Source: Thecaphora thlaspeos (taxonomy: Eukaryota; Basidiomycota; Ustilaginomycetes; Urocystidales; Glomosporiaceae). From it: 64,000 nucleotides of DNA. The stretch lies in contig UWYS01000003.1 of NCBI GenBank assembly GCA_900291925.1, forward strand, positions 558,001-622,000, in the 5' to 3' direction. Positions 45,518 through 55,559 of this stretch are shown one piece after another. The position numbers and the translations under genes were made by a program. Under the pieces are notes generated by a model. It made no database searches and was not told the origin of the DNA. It saw only the letters and a list, made by a program, of their open reading frames with translations. The stretch's first letter is position 1. Every line of letters begins with the position of its first letter.

Positions 45518-48500
45518 ATGGTGCCATTTCCCCTTTGCAGCTGGTGTGGAGGCGCGGGGTCGTGTTGGCGAATTGCGCGGCCGCCGCTGGCCGGATGGTG
45601 CGGGCCGGAAGCGCGCGCTGAGCAGAGCAGCGCAGGAGCAGCGCCGTCGGGAGAGCCGCCCCCTCCAGTCATCGAGCGACGAGCATCGCCATCATCACTC
45701 CCCTCGCCCACGCTTCCCAGCGTACAATCCTCATCCACTACATACACTACTTTGCCTACGCAGGCAGCCCTACCCAGTGAGCACCACCTCGCTGCAACTC
45801 GAGACGGTCCACCTCGACGTGAGTATGCGCTCATCCCTCTCCAAAGCACCCAACGCCCTCGTGCTCACCGCTGCCTGACATCTTCAGCATCGCAAACCTT
45901 TTTATCGCCGCCAGCCCGCCTCCCGTTCCGACGCCCCGCCCCCATCGCACTCGACAGCGCCAATGGTCGAAAGTCAGACCTCCCCCTGACGGCGGCGGCG
46001 GCCACCCGTGTCTCGCCTCAACGCTCGCGTCGCCGCTTCTCCGCCGTGCGTAAGGCTATCCTGGTCTGTCTCTCCACCGCCCTCTTCCTCGGCGCCACCC
46101 TGCTGCTCTGCTCTCAAGGCTCGACCGATGACTGGTTCTTTGCCCTCGGCACGTACCTCGACAGCCCTCTGCCCTCCCACCAGACGGCCTCCTGTCCGCA
46201 GCAGGCGCGCTACCACGCAAACGACGAGCCGGCTTCGGTCCCGCTCCCGCTCCTAGCTCAGCGCCTCAGCGAGGCCATCCAGATCGACATCACCGTTGGC
46301 GATAATTGGCCCGATCCGCTCCAGGACCCACAGAGGTGGGAGGCCTTTGGCCGTTTTGCAGACTTCCTCCGCCACACCTTCCCCCTCATCCATGAGCGTC
46401 TCGAGCTGGAAACCGTACATCAGCACGGCCTCCTCTACACCTGGAAGGGCTCCGACGACGGCCTCAAGCCCCTCCTGATGATGGCCCACCAGGACGTCGT
46501 CCCCGTAAACCCGGACACCGTCGGCGACTGGCTCCACCCGCCCTTCCAGGGCTACATCGACCAGGCCAACCAGACCGTCTGGGGCCGAGGCTCCACCGAC
46601 TGCAAGTCGTGGCTCATCAGCATTATGTCCACCGTCGAGGCCATGCTCGAGCGCGGCTTCGAGCCCAAGAGGACCATCCTCTTCAGCTTTGGCTTCGACG
46701 AAGAGAGCAACGGACCCCAGGGAGCCGCCTACCTCTCCGCAAGGATCGAAGAGATCTGGGGCAAGGACAGCATTGCCATGCTCGGTGAGTATCCGTGCCG
46801 CCGCCGCGCCCGGCCAAGCGCAAGCAGAGAGGGCACTGGCGTGCGTCGACCGGATCGGATCGGCATTGGCATCGGCATTGCGGCAACTGACGTCCCGCAC
46901 GCCTGGAATCTGTCTTACACTGTTCCGCCAACACACGTAATCCTCCCGACCCACGTCCTCTGTTCTTCCTCTCTTTCCCTCCCTATTTGTTCCCCAAACC
47001 CCTTCTTTTTCTGCTTGCTACCGCCGTCAGTTGACGAGGGCAACCCGAGCCTTTCCGCTTCGGATCCGCTGGCGCCAGGCATTAGCGTGGCTCTTCCCGG
47101 CGTCGAGGAAAAGGGCCTGTAAGTCGGTCCGGATACAGCGCGCGCTTGCCAAGCAGGAGACCATGCGCGAAGTGCCAAGCTCCTACAGTACGTCGCAGTC
47201 GTACCTAGATGCTGATAATTTGCTGCGGCTTCTCTTCTGATCGCCTTCACTCCGACGCGGTGCTCAAGGCTCGACATTGAAGTGACGATCGAGACGCAGG
47301 GCGGACATTCATCAGCGCCTCCGGTAAGGTTTGCAACCCGCTCCGATCTCGGTCGAACATACGCGCGGCAGCTTGCATCCGAGCGCCGTCTAAACGTGCA
47401 GAATATTGAAGTCCCGCCTCCAACCCGCCTTGTTCCATCCCCTCTGTCGATCCCGATCCTTTTCCCGATCCTGACCTTCCTGGTTGTGCCGTTCCCTATC
47501 CTCGGACGACCCAGGCTCACACCTCCATCGGACTCGTCTCTCGAGCCGTCGCTGCGCTCGAGGACGCAAGGGATCGGCTGGGAGTCGATCACCTCGTCGA
47601 GCAAGGTGCTGCGCTGACCTTCAATGCATCCGGGACGCCCCCGGCTTCCCTCCGAGCCTTCGCATCGCGCTCAAGGATCTCGACTGGGCCTCGCGTTCCT
47701 CGATTGCTCCGCTCGCCGCCGAGATGGACGGAGCCCTGCCTTCGCTGCTGGGCCTGGAGAGGCTGGCGGTCGCGGGCCTCGGTCGCCTCTTCGATCGCGG
47801 CAAAGCTCGGAGGATCCATCGGGCGAAGCAGCGCGTCGTCCACGCCCTACCGGAATCGTTGAGGCTGCCGTTCCTTACCACCACCGCCGCCGACGTCATC
47901 CACGGCGGCGTCAAGCTCAACGCGCTTCCCGAGTCCGCCACAGCCTTCTTCAACCACCGCGTCGCCACTTCGAGCAGCCTCGAAGAGGTCCGGAAGCACT
48001 ACGTCAAGGTTCTGACGCCTCTCGCACGCACTCACGGCCTCACGCTGGAGGCCTTCGGCAGCCCGGTCAACATCACCCAGGACGCCGCGCACCACGGGCG
48101 CATGACTATCACGTACTTCCGACGCGGCTTTGAGCCAGCCCCGAAAACCCCGCTTGTCGGCGAGGACGCGGGCCCTTGGCAGCTCTTTTCGAGCATCATC
48201 CGTTCGACCTGGAAGAACGATGACGGCTCGCCGGTCATCGTCGCCCCTGCGATGATGCAGGGAAACACCGACTCGCGCTACTACAGTTCGCTGTAAGCCC
48301 TGCCCCTGCTTCCCATCCCCATTTATCTAATCTCCCGCCGCTCTTGCGACTTACCGGCTCGAGACGGGCACGGCCTATTGCTTCATCTTCCCACACACGG
48401 CTTTCACAGAACTAAAAACATCTTCCGCTTTGGTCCGAACACCGTCGAGTCGGACAAGACCAAGCTCGGCGCAATGACGGGCGTGCACACCGTCAACGAG

Positions 48501-48581
48501 CACTTTGCTATCCAGGGTCTCGGAGACGCGGTCCGTTTCTACTCGACCCTCTTCCTGGCGGTGAGCGAAGAGCAGTTCTAG
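45518..48581 (+). CDS. M20 metallo-carboxypeptidase (Cps1-like), membrane-anchored; apparent frameshift
   Basis: Exons: 45518-45818, 45888-46784, 47031-47118, 47269-47323, 47515-48292, 48410-48581; roughly 760 residues. The start is uncertain. One N-terminal membrane anchor (KAILVCLSTALFLGATLLL, ~residues 152-172) suits vacuolar Cps1-type enzymes. Metal-site motifs are MMAHQDVVPV, VWGRGSTDCK, FGFDEESNG, the dimer-domain LDIEVTIETQGGHSSAP and the late His of GVHTVNEH. In exon 5 the frame AHTSIGLVSRAVAALED...GAALTF must switch to LQCIRDAPGFPPSLR at about 47,617-47,625, with no possible intron between them. Loss of one or four bases (for example one copy of CTTC) explains it. The promoter falls on the edge of the second CpG-poor island. 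Confidence 0.82.
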
Positions 48582-49199
48582 GAGGCGGCGCCCGCCCTGT
48601 TGGCGCAAGACGAAGTCCTTGCTTGTCGGTCAGAAACGTTCGGTGTCTGGCCCGACGTCGATATCGTCGTGGCTGTCGAAGTCAGGTGTGAACCCACGCC
48701 GTCGCGCGGAAGTGCGAGGCCACAGCACGTAGTCTCGAGAGTAGTAGCGAACAAGGTAGCAACCCAATGAATGCGTCGAAACAGGACCAGCAGAGTAGGA
48801 GTGCGGAAGCAGAGTTGGGCTTACGAAACAGCGCGAGGATGTTTAGAGGTCGAAGCGGTCACGGCGCAGAGAGAGGAAGCCCAGCTGGCCAGCTTCAGGG
48901 GTGCGACCAGGCGCGCGGACATGAGGTCGAGATTGACAGACGCGAGAGCTCGCCACACATGACGCTCGTGCAAGGAGAGAAGGCATGGAGCAGGTGTGCG
49001 CGGATCTTTAGCTCATCACATGTGGCGAGTCTACCTGATCAGGGGAGCTCTTGGCGCAGCGACGGTCGTAGGTAGGACAAGCAAGCGACGATAGCCCCGG
49101 CGAGCGCCATCGTGATACAGGCTTTCCGGGCGGCCAGACGTGCGCAGCTTGTGAGTGTCATGATTGTCAGGGAGCGTTGTACTTGACAGTCTTGCCCGG
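48582..49199. terminator. Convergent 3' region, no gene
   Basis: The 618 nt between the facing stop codons of the carboxypeptidase and enoyl-CoA hydratase genes; no coding evidence. Confidence 0.45.
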
Positions 49200-50404
49200 T
49201 CATAGCTTCGACTGGACTTCGGCTGGGTCGAACCAGTTGGGAGCGCGTTTCTGTGCAGCAGAGTCGGTAGGTCGGAAGAGGGGACGCGGACAGCCGGGAC
49301 GTGTCAGCTCAGACGCGACGACGACGGCCGCTCAGTCCATCTTGCGAAGGGTTGGCCGACGGCCAGCAGGACGGACAGGAGCGTCTGCGGGGCACTCACA
49401 TTTCTGAAGGCCTCGAGGCCCTCTGCGATGTTTTGTCCGACGTTGAGGAGCCTGCTCCGCTCGCCCGCGATGCCTTGGCGCGCCGAGGCATCGATGTCGT
49501 CGCCAGCGCCGTCCCTGGCAAGCACCAGGGCCTCCTTTGTGCAAAAGAGGCTGTCCGGGCTGTTGTCGATCATCTGCTTTGCTAGGCCTAGCGCGACGGT
49601 CTCGACGGCCTTTTGGCCTTCTTCGACGCAAGCGCTCTTGGCGATGGGGACGAGGTGGTTGACCATGTTGTAGCGGTCGTGCGCCTCCTGTGCCGTGACG
49701 CTATGGCCGAGCAGCAGGATCTCGGAGGCTCTTTGCTGCGGTGCGAGACAAGTGGCGTCCAGATGGAGGGATGAGGACGAGAGGCAAGGTTCGGCTCTGA
49801 AGACCTCCCTTCACTCGCACGGTCGATGGAGGCGGAGAGCTGGATCACTTACGTGCCCGCAGAGCTGCGAAAGCCTTGGAATCCCGCCCATTGCAGCGAC
49901 AACGCCGCGCTTGACCTCAGGAAAGGCAAAGACGGACCTCTCGCTGGCCACGACCATGTCGCAATTTACGATGATCTCCACGCCACCGCCCATGCAGATC
50001 CCGTCGACGGCAGCGATGATGGGTTTTGTGCTGCGGCGGGCGCTGAGAGCGCCGAAGCCGCCGGTGGCGAGCCTCTGGAGGGACTTCTGGTACTCGACGT
50101 CGGCCTGCATGGGCTGTCCGGAAGGGTGCGGGACGGTCTGAACGCTGCCCTTGTCCTTCAGGAGCCAGTCTTTGAGGTCCTGACCGGCGCAAAAGGCGCG
50201 ACCGTTGCCGGTGAGGATCATGACCCAGAGCGAGCGTTGCACCTCGAAGAAGTCGTAGCTGCGTCGGACGTCAGCCTCGAGCTCGTCCGTCACGGCGTTG
50301 AGCTGCTGGGGCCGGTTGAGCGTCATCTGAAAGACGTGCGGCGCAGGAAGGCTGAGGACCAGGTGGGATCCCACCTGTGGGAGCGTCGACGAGGAGGCAG
50401 ACAT
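49200..50404 (-). CDS. Enoyl-CoA hydratase/isomerase family protein
   Basis: Exons on the minus strand are 50404-49853, 49735-49400 and 49250-49200; 939 nt, 312 residues, all GT-AG and in phase. The crotonase fold is shown by FQMTLNRPQQLNAVT, the oxyanion segment AFCAGQDLKDW, the second oxyanion segment GICMGGGVEI and AFPEVKRGVVAAMGG, followed by RASEILLLG and a helical C-terminus ending APNWFDPAEVQSKL. There is no obvious N-terminal targeting peptide and no SKL-type PTS1 strictly at the end except the final SKL itself, which is a canonical peroxisomal signal. This supports a role in peroxisomal fatty-acid or acyl-CoA breakdown. The exact substrate is not readable. Confidence 0.88.
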
Positions 50405-51005
50405 GGCGAGAGGCGTTGGGCAGAGAAAAAGAAGGCGTTTCCGCCGCACGAGAGTCAGAGAGGATGTGCAGTGCCACCGGGGGAGGTTGTTGGTGGTGAT
50501 GGCAGTAGTCGTCACCGTCGTCGTCGCAAGCAAAGAGGCAAGCAGGGGTTCAAGGAGCGAGAAGCGGGGCGTGCCTCTTGATTGCCCGCACTGGTTTTTG
50601 TGTGCCATTCGCAGGGTGCGGCTGACCGGCTATCACGATGCGGTGTGCCGGTGGGGCGAGGCCTTCTTGTCCCGACGCCCGCGCTGCCGTCACGTGTGCC
50701 CCCAGCTGTTGGCGTGGTCTGTGCACGGTGCGTGCCACGCCTCCCACGTCGTGCGTCACGCCTCGAGCGCCGACGACGAGCTCTCCACACCTCCACATCT
50801 TGAGTTGCCGCCCCTTTTTTCTTTTGGCGGTGCGCAGGCCGCTTGCTGCGGTCAGAGCCAGGCGTGGGGTGGCTGGCTGTGCCGCCCGCCGGCCCCGCCT
50901 TGCCCTGTCTTTACGCCATCATACCCACCGCCACTCACTTTACACGCACTCTTCTGTTGCGCGCCCGAGTCTGTCCCTCCCGCTATCCCTATCTTCCTCT
51001 CCCCG

Positions 51006-51053
<48 letters not shown>

Positions 51054-51078
51054 GCGCACACACGCATACACATCCACC
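50405..51078. promoter_or_regulatory. Divergent promoter between crotonase and Pmp3 genes
   Basis: A 674-nt head-to-head gap. The part just before the Pmp3 start is a CT microsatellite followed by CGCGCACACACGC and the leader. No gene is supported. Confidence 0.5.
51012..51051 (+). repeat. (CT)n microsatellite in the Pmp3 leader
   Basis: About 20 CT units end 28 nt before the Pmp3 start codon. Confidence 0.95.
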
Positions 51079-51768
51079 ATGGTTGAGGCATCCGACATCA
51101 TCCTGATCTTCTGTAGGTTGGGCTCTCCCTTTGCATCTCAGCTTCACAGAGGTCGCGCTCGCTTGCTCATCTTGCTCTCCGAACGGCGCCCGGCCTTTCC
51201 TCCACCCCGCTTTCCCTTTCCCTCCTGCAGTGGCCATCTTCTTCCCCCCCAGCGGCGGTCGGCTTCCTCACAGGCTGCTCCTGTGATCTCATCATCAACA
51301 TCCTCCTGACCGTCCTGGGGTAAGTACCGCAGCGCCGGCCGTTGAAGAGCAGTGCCGCTGCCCTCCCAGCCACGCTGTTTGACGCATGCTGACGCCTCTC
51401 TCTGGTCCCTCCTCCAACTTCCTTCTCTGGCTCCCTTATTGTGCACCGTCAGAGTCCTGCCGGGAACCATCCATGCTTGTAAGTGGAACGGCAAGCAGGC
51501 GGGAGAGCGCAAGGAACAGGAATACGGGAAAAACGAGCCGTTGCTGATCATCTTGGTTCTTTCGCCTTCCTCCTCTGCCGCTTTGATGCCGCCTGCAGTC
51601 TGGTTGTTCTACAAGAAGATGAAGGCCGAGGAGCGTTATGGCCAGGGAGGCATCAAGTACACCGGCAACGGCGAGTGGGTCGCCAACGGCCAGGTCGTCC
51701 AGGGCCCCTACTACGCCCAGGGGACTGATCCGCCTCCGCCGCAGTATGGCGCCACCAACAACTACTAA
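51079..51768 (+). CDS. PMP3: Pmp3-type small plasma-membrane proteolipid; C7 frameshift
   Basis: Exons: 51079-51112, 51231-51319, 51453-51478 and 51599-51768. Read with the expected frames the protein is 105 residues: MVEASDIILIF, LAIFFPP, AAVGFLTGCSCDLIINILLTV, then LPGTIHAFWLFYKKMK and a hydrophilic Gly/Tyr/Gln tail. Two hydrophobic helices and the PGxIHA turn identify the Pmp3/UPF0057 family, which affects membrane potential and salt tolerance. The summed exons are 319 nt, one more than a multiple of three: a run of seven C at 51,244-51,250 has one base too many to keep both halves in frame. A homopolymer sequencing error is the simplest reading; otherwise the gene is broken after FFPP. 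Confidence 0.85.
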
Positions 51769-52651
51769 TGTTTGAGGGTTCAATAGCATCAGCACATAGC
51801 ACTTGCTCACCTCTTCCGTCTCTCTTTGCACAGTCTATACCGTAACGATTGGCCATCCTTAACTCACATTTCTTCTCGGCCCTCGTCGACCGCCCGTCCA
51901 GGTGTCTGCTTCACGATTGGCCGTACTACCATGTGCCATTGTCTCCCAGCCCTCGTGTCTTGCGGCCGTGTGCAGCTCCCTTCTCAATACATGGTCTGCC
52001 CAACCTCGTAAGAAGGAGGGGAAAGGCTTCCAGTGCAGTGGTGCGTGGTGTAGGTGGAGCAAACAGCAAGGGAAACGGCGTTTGCGGCGACGGTGGGCTG
52101 GGCTGCGTGTAAGATGCGATCCGGTAGGGTCTCGGCCGATACACGGTTGCGGAGTGGTCAGCAGGCAGACGGATTTTCGCCTGATTTTCAACGGGGATTC
52201 TTGGTTGTGTGCGTGGCCGGACGGTGTCTGCAGTGCGGTCGCGGTCGTCGTTGCGCCTGCGATCCTTGGGCCGCCTCGTTCTTCTGGCCAGCAGCAAGAG
52301 GCCAGCAAACAGCAAGGCTCTCTGTCGTCATTTGATCCCGCCAACGCCGCTTCGCTTCTCAAGCATCACATCATCCCAACTCTCCACGACAACTTCGCGG
52401 TCAGTTGCTCACACTCATCCCATCGACGCGGCCAAGCAGTCTACCCCCACTCGCCCGCCATCCTCTGACGCTCCTTAGACTCGAGCTCTACTTGGCAACA
52501 CTCGCGCGCTCGCCGGACGCTCCGATCTTCAACGACCCCGCGCGGCTCAGCTCGAGCAACTTGCGCTCGCGAGCGAACCTACCTTCGCTACACGAAAGGC
52601 GTCCGTCTCTTCGCCGCAGCTCCACCGAGCGCTGTCAGATACACTTCCAGG
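51769..52651. promoter_or_regulatory. Pmp3 3' end and PSD promoter
   Basis: An 883-nt tandem plus-strand gap; the leader before 52,652 is CpG-rich. No gene is supported. Confidence 0.4.
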
Positions 52652-54781
52652 ATGGCCCTCAACAGTCGCGCCACCCGGACCTTGGCATGCTCCTTGCCGG
52701 TCAAGGGAACTTGCACCTTGGCAGCACACAGCAGGGCCGATATGCCGCTGCTGGTGGCGCGGCGCTTCGGTCTGGCACAGTTCCGCAACGTCTCCTCTGG
52801 CGCTCTTTCCCATCGGCCACGTCCAAGCACACCGCTCTCTTCAATCGTCCTTATACGATCGTCGCAACGGCGACTCTACTCGCGCGACCCGCTGCAGGCC
52901 GAGCACGAAGCGAACACCGTCCGAGGCAACCGAGCCGCCAGGGAAAGACTACTGCGGAAAGCTGGGGATTGGACCGAGAACCAGCAGACTAGTGGCAACA
53001 ACAACGGCGGCGGTCAAGGTAAAGGCGGCAAAGGCGACGACAAGCGCGGCCCCCTCGGCACCCGTGTAGCGTCCGCATGGAGGTCGACGCTGATAAGATG
53101 GTATCCGATCCCCGTCCTCCTCGGAGCTGTGGTGCTGATCGGCGTAAAGGCGCGCAAGGACTTTGTGGCGGAGCAGGAGGGTCGCGGTGTGGGGCACAAG
53201 ATCGTCGATGAAAACGGCCAGGTGGTGCGCATGTCCGGGCCATGGACTGTCTACGTCATCGGCGCCCTGCCGCTCAACGCCATCAGCCGAGCCTGGGGCT
53301 GGGCCAACAACCTCACCCTCCCCGTCTGGTTCAGGCCGTTTGGCTTCCGCCTCTACGCCAGGATATTTGGCTGCAATCTCGACGAGATCAAGGACCCCGA
53401 CCTGACGCACTACGCGAGTCTCGGCGAGTTCTTCTACCGGGAACTCAAGGAGGGAGCGAGAAAGATCGACGATTCCATCCTTGTGAGTTGCCGGATTGCC
53501 GGATTCCACGAACGCCGTTCACCGCCTTGATCACACAAACACGGGCACGCGCACAGGCACGCGCACAGGCAGACTGGTCGAAGCTGATGCGTGACCCTCT
53601 TTCTTCCTTCGTCTCCTCTTCCACCTGCTTCTCCTTTCGTGCTTTGCTGTCCTTCTCGATAGGTCTCGCCGGCCGACGGGACGGTGCTGCACTTTGGCGA
53701 GATCAGCGGCAGGAGGGTCGAGCAGGTCAAGGGCATCACCTACTCTCTCGACGCCCTGCTCGGCTCCACCTCGGCTCCGCAGACGACCGAGGAAGTGGTC
53801 CGGGCACAGAACGAGCATCACGAGAAGATCGACGAGCGCGAGTTTGCAAGCGTCAATGGAATTCAGTACTCGCTCGACAAGCTTCTCGGCGACGAAAAGG
53901 AGAAGCCGATCGAGCCGGAAAAGTCGCGCAGGAAGAGCATCTTCCGCTTCGTCAGGCCTTCGTACTGGAGGAAGGCGAAGCAGACGTCCAATGTGACGGG
54001 TGCGCCGGCCCCCGAGGTCAAGGAGGCCGGCGAGGAGAAGGCCGAGGAGCGAACCGATCCGGCGGCGCAGAGGGATGACAAGCAGCCGGTCGACGATGCC
54101 GGCATGCCGACGCCCGACACGCCCGAGGTGCTGGGACGGTACGCCAACGTCGCCTACGAGATGGGGACGAGCGCACTGCCGCCGCTCCTGCAGCCGCACT
54201 CGCCCGGCCGCAAAGGGGTGCGCGAGGGGCACAAGCTCTTCTTCTGCGTCGTCTACCTGGCGCCGGGCGACTACCACCGCTTCCACAGCCCGACCAACTG
54301 GGTCGCCGAGCGACGTCGCCATTTCCGCGGCGAGCTCTACTCGGTCTCGCCGTACATGGCCAACCGGCTGTCGAACCTGTTTGTGCTCAACGAGCGCGTC
54401 GCTCTTCTAGGACGCTGGCGACACGGCTTCTTTGGCATGGTCCCCGTCGGCGCGACCAACGTGGGGTCGATCCAGATCAACTTTGACAAGGCGCTGCGCA
54501 CCAACGTGCGCAAGCAGAGGTCGCTTGCGGGCACCTACTCGGAGGCGTCATACGGAACGGCGAGCATGCTGCTCGGCGGGCAGCCTCTGGGGGCGGGCGA
54601 CGAGATGGGCGGCTTCCTGCTGGGGAGCACGATTGTGCTGGTGTTTGAGGCGCCGAGCGAGTTCAAGTTTGACCTCAAGGCCGGGCAGAAGGTCAAGGTG
54701 GGCCAGAAGCTTGGCGATCTCGACGAACAGCTGCAGATGGCGCAGGACGAGTTGGACAGGCCAAAGGGCCGAGATGTCTGA
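52652..54781 (+). CDS. PSD1: Phosphatidylserine decarboxylase, mitochondrial type
   Basis: Exons are 52652-53482 and 53663-54781 (phase 0), giving 649 residues. The N-terminus is Arg/Ser-rich without acids (mitochondrial targeting), followed by one membrane segment ([18 protein letters not shown], ~residues 148-166). Family motifs include [41 protein letters not shown] and [11 protein letters not shown]. The autocatalytic site LLGST lies near the C-terminus with Ser at ~599; cleavage there makes the pyruvoyl group. The enzyme converts phosphatidylserine to phosphatidylethanolamine at the inner membrane. An acidic, low-complexity insertion of ~100 residues separates [10 protein letters not shown] from the decarboxylase core. 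[15 protein letters not shown] partly repeats [15 protein letters not shown], as if duplicated. Confidence 0.93.
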
Positions 54782-55559
54782 TCCGCGATCGTCTGTTGTC
54801 GCAGGGTTGCCGAAGGGCTCAACGGGGAGAGGGAGCAACCGAAAGACAGGGGAAGACAGAAGGAGGCCGGGCCAAGAGAAGCAACCAGCAAACAGCGCTG
54901 CATCCAGTCCTGTGCCCAGGGCCCGCCTCATGCAGTTAGAGCAGCCGGTAGTGTGGCAACTTGCAAAGAACGGCATCGTCCCATCGCGGTCGCTCGTTCT
55001 GAGGCTGTGTGTGTGGCAAGCGGGAAGGAATCACGAGGCAAAGACGAGGGCCGAGAAGGGACAGGCTCCGAGGGGCGCTTGCGTGGAGTCCGGATCGCGG
55101 TTGTGGACGGTGGCGCACGGAGCAGCGCGCCAAAGGGAAAAAGAAAAGCCCAAGCGCAAGCTCAAAGGGGAACCACGAAAAGGCGTGACGGCAGCGGAGC
55201 GCGAGATAGCGAAAGAGCGCTTGGACAAAGGCCAGCAGGTCGACAGCTCTCCAGCTCGCTCCTCGACTCCTTCTGCTTTTTCCCTTTCTCCTCCTCCTCC
55301 CCCTCCTCCTCCTTGTCACCACTCTACCAACCCAAGTCTCGTGCTTCTATCTTCCCCTTCTCCGCCACACATATACCCTGCCGACACCGAGGCCGCCTAT
55401 CCCGACAGCACACCAGCTAGCAGCCACACCTCCCTTCCCTTCCGACAGACGACGGGGCTCCACTTCAACGCAGAAAGCACCCTCCCCGCGCCGTCGCTTG
55501 CTGCATCGCCGCTCACGGACACAACCACACCCGCAACCGCAACCGCAGCATCATCGTCG
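54782..55559. promoter_or_regulatory. Promoter of the ankyrin-FYVE-RING gene
   Basis: A 778-nt gap between tandem plus-strand genes, becoming C/T- and CCT-rich near 55,260-55,320. No gene is supported. Confidence 0.4.
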
